From contig NZ_VOHJ01000002.1 in assembly GCF_007923255.1 (NCBI RefSeq), forward strand, positions 102,071-166,070: a stretch of 64,000 nucleotides of DNA, given 5' to 3'. The translations under genes were made by a program, and so were the position numbers. Source of the stretch: Vulcaniibacterium thermophilum. GTDB lineage: Bacteria > Pseudomonadota > Gammaproteobacteria > Xanthomonadales > Xanthomonadaceae. The notes beneath the pieces are model-generated. The model was not told the DNA's origin. It did no database searches and saw only the letters and a list, made by a program, of their open reading frames with translations. How positions within the stretch are numbered: position 1 is the stretch's first letter; every line of letters begins with the position of its first letter. Below are positions 35,295 to 44,253 of this stretch, one piece after another.

Positions 35295-36203
35295 ATGAGC
35301 CACGACCTCGCGCCCGCCGCGAACGACGCCAATCCGACGCCTCACGCGCCGCAGCAGCAGGAAATGCCGCTGGCGGTGGTGCACGGGCAGCCGGTGCTGC
35401 AGATCCCGCAGGACCTGTACATCCCGCCGGATGCGCTGGAGGTCATCCTCGACGCGTTCGAAGGCCCGCTCGACCTGCTGCTGTACCTGATCCGCCGGCA
35501 GAACCTGGACATCCTCGACATCCCGGTCGCCGAGATCACGCGCCAGTACATCGACTACATCCAGGCGATGCACGAGATGCGCTTCGAGCTCGCCGCCGAG
35601 TATCTGGTGATGGCCGCGATCCTCGCCGAGATCAAGTCGCGCATGCTGCTGCCGCGGCCGGTCAGCGAGGACGGGCTGGAAGAGGATCCGCGCGCGGAGC
35701 TGGTGCGCCGGCTGCAGGAGTACGAGCGCTTCAAGAAGGCGGCGGAGGACATCGATGCCCTGCCGCGCATGGAGCGCGACACCGCGCCGGTCGCCGCCTA
35801 CGTGCCCGACCGCGCGGCGGTGAAGCTGCCGCCGCCGGTGGACCTGCAGGAGATGCTGCTGGCGCTGCGCGACGTGCTCAAGCGCGCCGAGCTGTTCAGC
35901 CAGCACGCGATCAGGCGCGACGCGCTGAGCGTGCGCCAGCGCATGGGCGAGCTGCTCGAGCGCATGGGCGACGGCGCGTTCCATCGCTTCGAGTCGCTGT
36001 TCACCGCCGAGGAAGGACGGCTCGGCGTGGTGGTGACGTTCCTGGCGATGCTGGAACTGGCGAAGGAGCGCCTGATCGAGATCGTGCAGGAGCTGCCGCT
36101 GGCGCCGATCTACGTCAAGTCGCTCGCCGCCGGCGGCGCGCCGGAGGGCGTGGAGCTGCGCAGCGAGTTCGACGACGCGCCGGATGCGGCGAACGATGCC
36201 TGA
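35295..36203 (+). CDS. scpA: segregation and condensation protein A
   Basis: 302-residue ScpA kleisin of the SMC-ScpAB chromosome condensation complex. Core motifs: ILDAFEGPLDLLLYLIRRQNLDILDIPVAEIT, and EYLVMAAILAEIKSRMLLP in the SMC-binding N-terminal part. The C-terminal winged helix includes FLAMLELAKERLIEIVQ. The N-terminus has a 50-residue Ala/Pro extension. First gene of scpA-scpB-rluB, an order widely conserved in bacteria. Confidence 0.95.
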   Translation: MSHDLAPAANDANPTPHAPQQQEMPLAVVHGQPVLQIPQDLYIPPDALEVILDAFEGPLDLLLYLIRRQNLDILDIPVAEITRQYIDYIQAMHEMRFELAAEYLVMAAILAEIKSRMLLPRPVSEDGLEEDPRAELVRRLQEYERFKKAAEDIDALPRMERDTAPVAAYVPDRAAVKLPPPVDLQEMLLALRDVLKRAELFSQHAIRRDALSVRQRMGELLERMGDGAFHRFESLFTAEEGRLGVVVTFLAMLELAKERLIEIVQELPLAPIYVKSLAAGGAPEGVELRSEFDDAPDAANDA

Positions 36204-36301
36204 GGCGCGGGAGCGGGGATCGGTGATCCGCGATCCGTCCAGGCGGATGGCGACTCCCCATGCGGCCCGACATCCTCGCACTCCCGCCGAACGTAGACAC
36301 T

Positions 36302-36330
36302 GGATTCCCGCTTGAGCGGGGATAACGAAG
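36302..36330. repeat. REP-like palindrome
   Basis: GGATTCCCGCTTGAGCGGGGATAACG resembles the palindromes at 14045-14210. It lies between scpA and scpB, so the mRNA spacer would carry this hairpin. Confidence 0.6.
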
Positions 36331-36350
36331 GCAAGCCCGAACGCCCCTCA

Positions 36351-37136
36351 ATGGATCAATCGCTCATCACCCGCATCGTCGAGGCCGCGTTGCTCGCCGC
36401 CAACCAGCCGCTGTCGCTGGCGCAGTTGCACGCGCTGTTCCCGGAGGACGACCCGGCGCCGCCGGGCAGCGTCGAACAGGCGCTGGAAACCCTGCGCGAG
36501 GGCTGCGCCGAGCGCGGCATCGAGCTGATCGAAGTGGCCTCCGGCTTCCGCTTCCAGGTCAAGGCCGACGTGCACCCGTGGGTGGCGCGGCTGTGGACCG
36601 AGCGGCAGACGCGCTACACGCGCGCCACGCTGGAGACGCTGGCGCTGATCGCCTACCGCCAGCCGATCACCCGCGGCGAGATCGAGCAGATCCGCGGCGT
36701 GGCGGTCAGCAGCAACATCATCAAGGCGCTCGAGGAGCGCGACTGGATCCGCGTGGTCGGCCACCGCGACGTACCCGGCAAGCCGGCGCTGTACGGCACC
36801 ACCAAGGCCTTCCTCGACTACTTCGGCCTCAAGCGCCTGGACGAGTTGCCGCCGCTGTCGGAACTGAAGGACATCGGCGAGCTCGAGCCGGAGCTGCCGC
36901 TGGAGAACCCCATTCCCGCGAACGTGTCCGACGCGGGAGGCGCGGAAGGCGATACGCCTTCGCCCGGCGCGGGCGCCGACACCGGCATCGCGGCCGACGC
37001 GCCAGCATCGGACGACACCGGCGGGGACGGCCCCGCCGCCCACCCCGGCCCGGCCGACGCCGCGGCCACCGAAACCCCCAACGAAGCCCTGGATGACGAC
37101 GCCGAACCGGTCTCGTCGGAGCACGCTACCCCATGA
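36351..37136 (+). CDS. scpB: segregation and condensation protein B
   Basis: 261 residues from ATG 36351 (MDQSLITRIVEAALLAANQPLSL). The family start coincides with this ATG; a longer TTG start at 36312 would lie inside a REP-like hairpin. Two winged-helix domains: LIEVASGFRFQVKADVHPW and TLETLALIAYRQPITRGEIEQIRGV, the latter a ScpB hallmark, then ALYGTTKAFLDYFGL. The C-terminal 80 residues are Ala/Asp/Pro-rich and low complexity. It ends in an ATGA overlap with rluB. Confidence 0.94.
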   Translation: MDQSLITRIVEAALLAANQPLSLAQLHALFPEDDPAPPGSVEQALETLREGCAERGIELIEVASGFRFQVKADVHPWVARLWTERQTRYTRATLETLALIAYRQPITRGEIEQIRGVAVSSNIIKALEERDWIRVVGHRDVPGKPALYGTTKAFLDYFGLKRLDELPPLSELKDIGELEPELPLENPIPANVSDAGGAEGDTPSPGAGADTGIAADAPASDDTGGDGPAAHPGPADAAATETPNEALDDDAEPVSSEHATP

Positions 37137-38563
37137 CTGATACTTCCCGCCGCACGCTGTCGCTCAAGCGCGGCGATACCCCCCGCGACACCGCACCCCG
37201 CCTCGAGGAACGCCTGCACAAGGTCCTGGCCCAGGCCGGCCTCGGCTCGCGGCGCGCGCTCGAACAGCGCATCGCCGACGGCCTGGTCAAGGTCAACGGC
37301 GAAACCGCCCAGGTCGGCATGAGCGTGCGCAGCGGCGACCGCATCGAGCTCGACGGCCGCCAGTTCGTCGCCACCGCGCTGGCCGAACCCGCGCGCGTGC
37401 TGGTCTACCACAAGCCGGAAGGCGAAGTGACCACGCGCGAGGATCCCGAAGGCCGCCCGACCGTGTTCGACGCCCTGCCCGCGCTCAAGGGCGCGCGCTG
37501 GATCGCGATCGGGCGGCTCGACATCAACACCACCGGCCTGCTGCTGCTCACCACCGACGGCGAGCTGGCCAACGCGATGATGCATCCGTCCTACGAGGTC
37601 GAGCGCGAGTACGTCTGCCGCGTGCGTCCGCCGGAAGGTCAGGAGCACGTGCCGGAGAACCTGGTCGACCGCCTGCGCCGCGGCGTCGCGCTCGAGGACG
37701 GCCCGGCCAAATTCGACGAGATCGAGGCGATCGGCAGCAGCGAATCGCACGACTGGTTCCGCGTCGTGGTGAAGGAAGGCCGCAACCGCGAGGTGCGCCG
37801 GCTGTGGGAATCGCAGGGCTGCCAGGTCAGCCGGCTCAAGCGCATCCGCTACGGCAAGGTCACCCTGCCGCGCGAGCTCAAGCGCGGGCAGTCGCAGGAG
37901 CTGCCGACCGCGCAGGTCGAGGCGCTGCGGCGCGAGCTGGGCCTGGAGGACGGGCCGCCACCGGCGCTGACGCTGCAGCCGGTGATCGGCCAGCGCAAGG
38001 CGGCGAAGGCCACGCTGCACCTGGCCGGCGAACGCCCGCAGGGCTACGTCAACGGGGTCAACACCGCCGACGAGGGCCGCGAGCTGCGGCGCTTCGACCA
38101 CGTGCGCGACGACCGCCGCGGCCGGCGCGGCGGCAAGCCGGGCGGGCTCACCGTCACCGGCGAGGCGGCCGCCAAGCAGATCAACAAGCCGCTCAAGACC
38201 CGCAAGCAGAAAGGCCCCAAGCCGCTGCCCGAGGGCAACCCGGCCGCGTTCCGCACCTGGTACGTGCCGGAAGGCGTCGAAACCGGCCCCAGCGGCCACC
38301 GCAACCCGGGCGGCCGCGGCAAGAAGCCGTTCGCCAAGGGCGGCGGCGCCAAGCCCGGCGGCGGCAAGTCGGGTTCGGGCCAGCACGCGCGCAAGGCGCC
38401 CTATGGCCATCCGGGCGGTGCCATGAGCTTCCCGTCCGACCACGCCAACCCGGGCTATTCGCCTTACGGCGACAAGCCGCGCGGCCCCAAGCCCGGCGGC
38501 GCCCGCCGCCGCGGCGGCGGCGGCGGTGGACGCCCCGGCGGCGGCGGACGCGGCCCGCGCTAG
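37133..38563 (+). CDS. rluB: 23S rRNA pseudouridine synthase RluB with long basic tail
   Basis: 476 residues. An S4 RNA-binding domain comes first (EERLHKVLAQAGLGSRRALEQRI), followed by the RsuA/RluB catalytic domain with the catalytic Asp in IGRLDINTTGLLLLTTDGEL. RluB makes pseudouridine 2605 in 23S rRNA. From about residue 280 the protein becomes a Gly/Lys/Arg/Pro-rich tail (GGGAKPGGGKSGSGQ, RRRGGGGGGR) that is longer than in E. coli; such tails are usual in Xanthomonadaceae and likely bind RNA. The stop TAG lies within the first copy of the repeat that follows. Confidence 0.94.
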   Translation: MTDTSRRTLSLKRGDTPRDTAPRLEERLHKVLAQAGLGSRRALEQRIADGLVKVNGETAQVGMSVRSGDRIELDGRQFVATALAEPARVLVYHKPEGEVTTREDPEGRPTVFDALPALKGARWIAIGRLDINTTGLLLLTTDGELANAMMHPSYEVEREYVCRVRPPEGQEHVPENLVDRLRRGVALEDGPAKFDEIEAIGSSESHDWFRVVVKEGRNREVRRLWESQGCQVSRLKRIRYGKVTLPRELKRGQSQELPTAQVEALRRELGLEDGPPPALTLQPVIGQRKAAKATLHLAGERPQGYVNGVNTADEGRELRRFDHVRDDRRGRRGGKPGGLTVTGEAAAKQINKPLKTRKQKGPKPLPEGNPAAFRTWYVPEGVETGPSGHRNPGGRGKKPFAKGGGAKPGGGKSGSGQHARKAPYGHPGGAMSFPSDHANPGYSPYGDKPRGPKPGGARRRGGGGGGRPGGGGRGPR

Positions 38564-38830
38564 CAGCACCGCGAGGACGTACGTCGGCCAAGCGTAGGCT
38601 GGCCGGGGCCGTAGGTTGGGCTGAGCCGAAGGCGAAGCCCGACGCCCCGCGCACCGGAGTCGACCAGGGCGACGTTGGGCTTCGTTTCACTCAGCCCAAC
38701 CTACATCGCTAGCAGCACCGCGAGGACGTACGTCGGCCAAGCGTAGGCTGGCCGGGCCGTAGGTTGGGCTGAGCCGAAGGCGAAGCCCGACGTCCAAATT
38801 CCGCCGCGCCTGCGTTTCGCACGCCACGGT
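38559..38830. repeat. 149-bp tandem duplication with inverted repeats
   Basis: Two copies of a unit starting GCTAGCAGCACCGCGAGGAC at 38559 and at 38708, each with GTAGGTTGGGCTGAGCCGAAG and CGAAGCCCGACG. Between them lies the inverted partner CGTTGGGCTTCGTTTCACTC...CCCAACCTAC. The first copy contains the rluB stop codon. This is the same repeat family as at 45976-46526. The remainder up to 38961 has no gene. Confidence 0.85.
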
Positions 38831-38961
38831 GGGCCTGGTTTCACTCAGCGCAACCGACGCACCGGGAACGCGCGGACGTCCGCGCGCGCATTTCACCCTC
38901 GCTCCATCCTCGCTTCATCGAGCGGGCGCAATCTCCGCGGCGGTTGGCCGGGGAAACGCGC

Positions 38962-40047
38962 ATGCAGGACTGGGATCTGGTGGTGGTCGGGGCGAGCTTC
39001 GCCGGCGCGGCGTGCGCACTGGCGGCCGCGCATCGCGGGTTGCGCGTGTGCGTGCTGGAGCGCAAGCGCGACCCCGGCGAGCGGCTGCACACCACCGGCA
39101 TCATCGTCAAGGAAGCGGCGGAGCGGACCTGGCTGCAGCGTCTGCCGCCCGGACTCACGCGGCGGATCGGGCGCGTCCGGCTGTACTCGCCCCGGCTGCG
39201 CCACCTCGATCTCGGCGCGCCGGACTACTACTTCCTCACCACCGACACGCCGGGGGTGATGCGCTGGCTGGCGGACGAGCTGGTCGCGCACGGCGTTGCC
39301 CTGCATCTGGGCACCGCCTTCACCGATGCGCGCGACGAGGGCGAACGTCTGGTGCTGCCGGGCCTCGGCCGCACGCGCTTCCTGGTCGGCGCCGACGGTG
39401 CGCGCTCGCGCGTGGCGGTGCGGTTCGGACTCGGACGCGTGCGCGAGCACCTGCACGGAGTGGAATACGAGTTCGCCGGTCGCACGCTGTCCGACCCGGA
39501 CGCCCTGCACTGCTTCATCAGCAAGCAGTACGCGCCGGGCTACATCGGCTGGGTGGCGCAGAACCCGGGCGGTGTGCAGGCCGGCATCGCCCTGCGACGC
39601 GGCGCCGGACGGGCGCGTCGCCCCGATCTGGACGGCTTCCTGCGTCACGTCGGGCCGCGCGTCGGCCTGCCGGCGGACGTCAAGCCGAGCGCGGTGCGCG
39701 CCGGCCCCATCCCCTGCGGCGGCGCGGTCGCGCCGCTGGCCCGCGGGCGCGTCATCCTCACCGGCGATGCGGCGGGGATCGTCTCGCCGGTCACCGCCGG
39801 CGGCATCCACTCCGCGTGGGAGCACGGCTGGCGCGTGGGCGAGGCGATCGCCGGGCATCTGCGCGACGGCGGCCCGCCGCCCGCGCGGGTGGCCACCGAC
39901 GCCGCGCCCACGTTCCGCCGCAAGCGCGCGCTGCGTTGGGCGTTCGACCGCTTCCAGGCCGACTGGCCGTTCGATCTGCTGCTGTACTCGCTGCCGCTGC
40001 GCTGGGCGGCGGAACTGGTCTACTTCCATCGGCGGGGGACACGCTGA
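38962..40047 (+). CDS. geranylgeranyl reductase-family FAD-dependent oxidoreductase
   Basis: 361 residues. N-terminal FAD-binding fold: WDLVVVGASFAGAACALAAAHRGL; mid motif LVGADGARSRVAVRFGL; and late FAD motif GRVILTGDAAGIVSPVTAGGIHSAWEHG. Fits the GGR/flavin monooxygenase-like family that reduces isoprenoid double bonds or hydroxylates aromatic or lipid substrates. Substrate unknown. The ATG at 38962 is chosen; a TTG 18 bases earlier is possible. It is upstream of a series of small enzymes but its own unit. Confidence 0.82.
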   Translation: MQDWDLVVVGASFAGAACALAAAHRGLRVCVLERKRDPGERLHTTGIIVKEAAERTWLQRLPPGLTRRIGRVRLYSPRLRHLDLGAPDYYFLTTDTPGVMRWLADELVAHGVALHLGTAFTDARDEGERLVLPGLGRTRFLVGADGARSRVAVRFGLGRVREHLHGVEYEFAGRTLSDPDALHCFISKQYAPGYIGWVAQNPGGVQAGIALRRGAGRARRPDLDGFLRHVGPRVGLPADVKPSAVRAGPIPCGGAVAPLARGRVILTGDAAGIVSPVTAGGIHSAWEHGWRVGEAIAGHLRDGGPPPARVATDAAPTFRRKRALRWAFDRFQADWPFDLLLYSLPLRWAAELVYFHRRGTR

Positions 40048-40147
40048 CGCCAGCCGTCCCGCACCCGTCCGCGTCCCGCGCAGGCTGCGACGCCGCGCGC
40101 GCGATTGCTCTATGCTCGCGCGCATCGCGTCCGCCGGTGCCGCCCGC

Positions 40148-40486
40148 ATGAACGAGATCTCCTGGGCCGACTTCGAGCGCGTGGAGCTGCGCGTCGGCCG
40201 CGTGGTGGACGCCCGACCGTTTCCCGAAGCGCGCAAGCCGGCCTACGTGCTGCACGTCGACTTCGGCCCGCAGCTCGGCATCCGCAAGTCGAGCGCGCAG
40301 ATCACGCGCCGCTACACGCCCGAATCGCTGGTCGGCCGCCTGGTGGTGGCGGTGGTCAACTTCCCGCGCAAGCAGATCGGTCCGCTGATGTCCGAGTGCC
40401 TGGTCACCGGGTTCCACGACGCGGCGGGAGACGTCGTACTCTGTGTGCCGGACGGCGAGGTTCCGCTGGGCACCCGGCTCGCGTGA
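40148..40486 (+). CDS. csaA: CsaA-like tRNA-binding-domain protein
   Basis: 112 residues: a single EMAP/Trbp111-like OB-fold. Motifs: FERVELRVGRVVDARPFPEARKPAYVLHVDFG, LGIRKSSAQIT, VVAVVNFPRKQIGPLMSECL, and the end VLCVPDGEVPLGTRL. CsaA proteins bind tRNA-like structures and were proposed as secretion chaperones in Bacillus; the role in proteobacteria is unclear. TATGCT at 40111-40116 is a possible -10 box. Confidence 0.9.
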   Translation: MNEISWADFERVELRVGRVVDARPFPEARKPAYVLHVDFGPQLGIRKSSAQITRRYTPESLVGRLVVAVVNFPRKQIGPLMSECLVTGFHDAAGDVVLCVPDGEVPLGTRLA

Positions 40487-40521
40487 GCGCGCACGTCCAT
40501 TCCATCGCGGCGGAGGAAGGC

Positions 40522-40866
40522 ATGAAGACGGGAAGCTGCCATTGCGGCGCGGTACGGTTCACGGTCGAGGGCGCGCCGGAGCAGGCCGTCGAATGCAACT
40601 GCTCGCACTGCCGCCGCAAGGGGTTCCTGCTGTGGTTCGTGCCGCGCGCGGCGCTGGAGGTCCATGCGGGCGAAGACCGGCTGTCGACCTACACCTTCAA
40701 CAGGCACGTCATCCAGCACCGCTTCTGCGCCACCTGCGGCTGCCAGGCGTTCGGTCTGGGCCGGTCGCCCGACGGCGCCGAGATGGCGGCGATCAACATC
40801 CGCTGCCTCGACGACTTCGACGCGCTGGACGTGCCGCGCGTGCCGTTCGACGGCCGCGATCTCTGA
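40522..40866 (+). CDS. GFA/CENP-V family zinc protein
   Basis: 114 residues with a good ribosome site (GGAGGAAGG) before the ATG. The zinc-binding cysteines follow the GFA pattern: SCHCGAVRF, ECNCSHCRRKG and FCATCGCQAFG. Family members bind two zinc ions; formaldehyde-glutathione adduct formation has been claimed for some, but most have unknown function. Located between csaA and a VOC protein, transcribed in the same direction. Confidence 0.88.
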   Translation: MKTGSCHCGAVRFTVEGAPEQAVECNCSHCRRKGFLLWFVPRAALEVHAGEDRLSTYTFNRHVIQHRFCATCGCQAFGLGRSPDGAEMAAINIRCLDDFDALDVPRVPFDGRDL

Positions 40867-40871
40867 GCGCC

Positions 40872-41291
40872 GTGCGGCAGGCGATCGCCCACGTCGCCCT
40901 TGTCGTCCGCGACTACGACGAGGCGCTGGCGTTCTACGTCGGCAAGCTGGGGTTCCGTCTGATCGAAGACACCCACCAGCCCGAGCAGGACAAGCGCTGG
41001 GTAGTGATCGCACCGCCGGGTTCCGGCGAGGGCACCACGCTGCTGCTGGCGCGCGCGTCCACCCCCGAGCAGGCGCGCTTCGTCGGCAACCAGGCCGGCG
41101 GCCGCGTCTTCCTGTTCCTCCGCACCGACGATTTCTGGCGCGACTACCGCCGCATGCAGGCCGCCGGCATCCGGTTCGTGCGCCCGCCGAGCGAGCAGCC
41201 CTACGGCACGGTGGCGGTGTTCGAGGATCTGTACGGCACGCGCTGGGATCTGATCGAGTACGCTCGCCCCGCCCCGCATGCCTCCTGTTGA
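40872..41291 (+). CDS. VOC-family (glyoxalase/bleomycin-resistance-like) protein
   Basis: 139 residues from a GTG five bases after the GFA gene. Two beta-alpha-beta-beta-beta units: IAHVALVVRDYDEALAFYVGKLGFRLIED and FLFLRTDDFWRDYRRMQAAGIRFV...VAVFEDLYGTRWDLIEY. The metal-ligand positions (His8, Glu in the last strand) are present. Typical extradiol-like or glyoxalase-like fold; substrate unknown. Close spacing suggests one unit with the GFA gene. Confidence 0.88.
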   Translation: MRQAIAHVALVVRDYDEALAFYVGKLGFRLIEDTHQPEQDKRWVVIAPPGSGEGTTLLLARASTPEQARFVGNQAGGRVFLFLRTDDFWRDYRRMQAAGIRFVRPPSEQPYGTVAVFEDLYGTRWDLIEYARPAPHASC

Positions 41292-41301
41292 GACCGCGCC
41301 C

Positions 41302-41715
41302 ATGTCCGATTCTCCCGAAGCGCAGTGGCAGGCCTACCACGCGCGCAAGCGCGCCGAGCGGCTGAGCGAGGCGGAGGCGGTCTGGCGCGCGCTGGCCGCG
41401 GTCGGCGTGGGCAACGACACCGTGCTGGTGGTGGAGTTCACCCACTTCGGCGCCGACCGCGCGCGGGCCGAGGCGCTGGCGCGGCAGCTTTCCGAGCACT
41501 ACACCGCCACGCTCGAAGCCGGCAACGACGGCTACTGGCTCGTGCGCGGCACCACGCATCCGTACGGGGTCAGTTTCGACGACGCGCAGCATCGCGACTG
41601 GGTGGAGTTCATGTGCGATCTCGCGCAGTCGCACGGCTGCGTGTTCTCCACCTGGGCGGTGACCGTGCATCCTCGCGGCCCGCGCATCGACAGCGAGGCG
41701 ATCGAAGCGCCCTGA
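41302..41715 (+). CDS. rraB: ribonuclease E inhibitor RraB family protein
   Basis: 137 residues from ATG 41302 (MSDSPEAQWQAYHARKRAERL). An ATG at 41278 would overlap the VOC gene by 14 bases and add eight residues. Contains the RraB pattern: VEFTHFGADRARAEALARQLSEHY, GYWLVRGTTHPYG and DWVEFMCDLAQSHGCVFSTWAV. RraB binds the C-terminal scaffold of RNase E in E. coli and modulates mRNA decay. Family assignment is good; activity here is inferred. Confidence 0.82.
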   Translation: MSDSPEAQWQAYHARKRAERLSEAEAVWRALAAVGVGNDTVLVVEFTHFGADRARAEALARQLSEHYTATLEAGNDGYWLVRGTTHPYGVSFDDAQHRDWVEFMCDLAQSHGCVFSTWAVTVHPRGPRIDSEAIEAP

Positions 41716-41785
41716 CCCCGTTCGTTCGCTTGCCCGCCCTTCACCTGCCCGCCCCGGCGCCGGGCCCTCACGGAGACATGCCGAT

Positions 41786-42346
41786 ATGGAAAGCCAGAGC
41801 CGTTCGACCTTCGTCACCGTCCTCGCCTGGATCTTCATCGCGCTGTCCGCGTTCGGCACGCTGATCGCGATCCTGCAGAACGTCATGCTGGCGACGATGT
41901 TCGCCGAGCCCGACGTCGCGCGCGCCTTCGCAGGCCCGATGCCGCCGGAGATGCCGGCGCCGTTGGGCCTGCTCATGCGTCACCTTCCGCTGTTCTTCGT
42001 CGCGTTCCTGCTGGTGTCGGTGGCAACGCTGGTGGCCTCGATCGGGCTGCTGCGACGCTGGAACTGGGCCCGCCTGCTGTTCGTCGGCCTGCTGGCGCTC
42101 GGCATTCTGTGGAACGTCGGCGGCCTGGTGGTCAACTGGAGCGTGATCGGCGCGGCGCAGGACACGATCGGCGCCCCCACGACGCCCGGCGCGCCCGACC
42201 CGCGGTCGTTCCTGGTCGCGATGCTGGTCGCCAGCGTGCTGCTCACGCTCGCCTTCGCGGCGCTGTTCGGCTGGATCATCAAGCGGCTGCTGTCGCCGTC
42301 GATCGCGGCGGAGTTCCGCCGTCGCCGCGACGCCGCACGCGCCTGA
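41786..42346 (+). CDS. four-TM membrane protein of unknown function
   Basis: 186 residues with four hydrophobic helices: VLAWIFIALSAFGTLIAIL, LFFVAFLLVSVATLVASIGL, LLFVGLLALGILWNVGGLV and VAMLVASVLLTLAFAALFGWI. A short Ala/Pro-rich periplasmic loop lies between TM1 and TM2 and another between TM3 and TM4. The C-terminus is basic and cytosolic. No family recognised. A GGAG ribosome site precedes the ATG. Confidence 0.75.
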   Translation: MESQSRSTFVTVLAWIFIALSAFGTLIAILQNVMLATMFAEPDVARAFAGPMPPEMPAPLGLLMRHLPLFFVAFLLVSVATLVASIGLLRRWNWARLLFVGLLALGILWNVGGLVVNWSVIGAAQDTIGAPTTPGAPDPRSFLVAMLVASVLLTLAFAALFGWIIKRLLSPSIAAEFRRRRDAARA

Positions 42347-42374
42347 CGGCAGGCAGCGCCGCCGGCACGGGCGC

Positions 42375-44156
42375 TCAGCGCTGCGGCAGCGCCAGGTGGG
42401 CGGCGTCCAGCGGCGAGCCGGCGCGCGGGCGGGCCGGGATCGCGGCGTCGGACGGCAACGGCGCGCCGCTCTCCAGATGCGCCCAGGTGCGGTCGAGCGC
42501 CTCGTAGACGTACGGCAGCAGCGGCACGTACTGCGCGGCGAAGACCGGCAGGCCGAGGAAGGCGTCGAAGTGCTGGGCGTTGGCGACCTGCCAGTAGCGC
42601 ACGTCGCCTCCGGCCTCGCGCGCGTGACGCACGTAGGGCGCACTGGTGAAGGCGGCCGGGATCAGCCCGTCGCTGCGGCCGTGGACGACGAAGACGGGCA
42701 GACCGGCGCGCGGCGCGCCGGCGCGGGTTGCGGCGACGCCGGCGCGGACGCGCGCTGCCGCCTCGCCCTCGCCCGTCCACAGCTCGCGCAGGCAGCGCAA
42801 CTGCCGCGCGATGCCGTCGCGGGCGACGATCTGCGCGCCCGCGCCGGGCGGGATGCCGCTGGCATCGGCCCACCACGCGGCGCGCTCGGCATCGGTGGCC
42901 GGGCGCGGCTGGCCGTTCGCGTCCGTGGCCGCGAAGCGGATGCCGCAGGGGTGCTCGTCGACGCCGAAACGGCCGTAGGCGGACGCATAGGTGGCGGCGA
43001 TCGCCCGCCACAGATCGAAGCTGACGCTGATCGCGCCGCCGCGCAGCGCTTCGTCGGTCCAGCCGCGCGCGCGCAGCCGATCGTAGGCTTGGCGCTGGCG
43101 GGCGGCCTCGTCGTCTCCGTCCACGAGCCCCGCTTCGGCCGCGGCGATGCAGGCCTCGCCCACGGCCGGCGGCAGCGGAACGCCCATGTGCCTCAGCGCG
43201 CACGGCATCAGCAGCGCGGCCTGGGTCGTGTAGTCGTAGAGCGGAATCGCGCCTTGCACCGTGACGTTGGGCTCGCCGGCCACCACCGCGTCGAGCCAGG
43301 GCGCGTCGTCCTCCGCCGCGCGCAGCACGGCGCCGCCGCCGTTGGAGATGCCGACCGCGATCACGCGCGTGTTGTCGAAACGAAACGGCGCGGCCTGCGG
43401 AAACGCGCGATCGAGCGCCTGCAGGGCGAACTCGGCGGCCTGGCGCACGTGCAGGCCCCACGCGGCCTCCGGGTTGTCCTGCGAGTGGGCGTGCTTCACC
43501 GCGATCCCGCGCACGCCGCTTCCGGCGGCGGGCGCATCGGGCGCGAACGCGAGCGGCGCATCGGCCGCCGGGGCGACCGTGCCGTCGAGGGCGATGCCCT
43601 GCCCGGCGTCGAGGTCGAACCAGTCGGTGCCCGCGCCCTTGTCGGTGTAGGCGACCGCGCAGCCCTTCGGCAGCCCCCAGGCGCCGCCGACCGCGATCGC
43701 GCCGTACACGCCGCGCGAGCCCGATGCCGGCGCGACCACGACGCAGCGCCTGCCGGTGTCGAACGCGTCGGGCACCTGCACCACCACGCGGTGCGGCTGG
43801 CGCGCGCCCGGCACGCGCGCGAGGGCGTGGTACTCGCGCCCCGGCACGCGCGCGGTCGATCCGTACAGCGCGCCATAGCCGCCGCCCGGGGAAAGGTCGG
43901 CGATGCCGCGCCAGTTCGACCACAGTGCGCGACGCCGCAGTTCCGCCGGTGTGGGCCGCGCCGGATCGGCGAACGCCGGCGGCGCGGCGGCGCGCAGGCC
44001 GTCGGGGCCCAGGCCCGCCGTCAGCAGGTCGTCGCCGTCGCGATGCTCGGTGACGCGCACGGCGTCGAAGGTCGGTGCGGCGTCGCGCATGCCGGGGCTC
44101 GCACAGCCGGCCGCGAACGCGGCCAGCGCCAGGGTCAGGACGGATTTCGCGCTCAT
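42375..44156 (-). CDS. 3-hydroxybutyrate oligomer hydrolase (lipoprotein)
   Basis: 593 residues. The start at 44156 gives a lipoprotein signal with lipobox FAAGC. The body matches the D-(-)-3-hydroxybutyrate oligomer hydrolase family (PF10605): LSPGGGYGALYGSTARVPGREY, VVAPASGSRGVYGAI, GCAVAYTDKGAGTDWFD, nucleophile Ser in VIAVGISNGGGAVL, and the late NAQHFDAFLG His. It splits 3HB oligomers released from polyhydroxybutyrate into 3HB monomers. It is divergent from the 3HB dehydrogenase gene (97 bp between starts), forming a matched pair. Confidence 0.92.
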   Translation of the reverse strand: MSAKSVLTLALAAFAAGCASPGMRDAAPTFDAVRVTEHRDGDDLLTAGLGPDGLRAAAPPAFADPARPTPAELRRRALWSNWRGIADLSPGGGYGALYGSTARVPGREYHALARVPGARQPHRVVVQVPDAFDTGRRCVVVAPASGSRGVYGAIAVGGAWGLPKGCAVAYTDKGAGTDWFDLDAGQGIALDGTVAPAADAPLAFAPDAPAAGSGVRGIAVKHAHSQDNPEAAWGLHVRQAAEFALQALDRAFPQAAPFRFDNTRVIAVGISNGGGAVLRAAEDDAPWLDAVVAGEPNVTVQGAIPLYDYTTQAALLMPCALRHMGVPLPPAVGEACIAAAEAGLVDGDDEAARQRQAYDRLRARGWTDEALRGGAISVSFDLWRAIAATYASAYGRFGVDEHPCGIRFAATDANGQPRPATDAERAAWWADASGIPPGAGAQIVARDGIARQLRCLRELWTGEGEAAARVRAGVAATRAGAPRAGLPVFVVHGRSDGLIPAAFTSAPYVRHAREAGGDVRYWQVANAQHFDAFLGLPVFAAQYVPLLPYVYEALDRTWAHLESGAPLPSDAAIPARPRAGSPLDAAHLALPQR

Positions 44157-44253
44157 GACACGCACCCTACCGCGGGCCCGCGTCGCCGCCATCGTACGTT
44201 GGTACCACGCCGGCGGCCCGCGCGATTGCTAGGCTGGGCGGCAGGAGGACCGC

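Noticed and set aside
36312..36350. TTG start of scpB
   Set aside because: Would lie inside a REP-like palindrome; ATG 36351 matches the family start.
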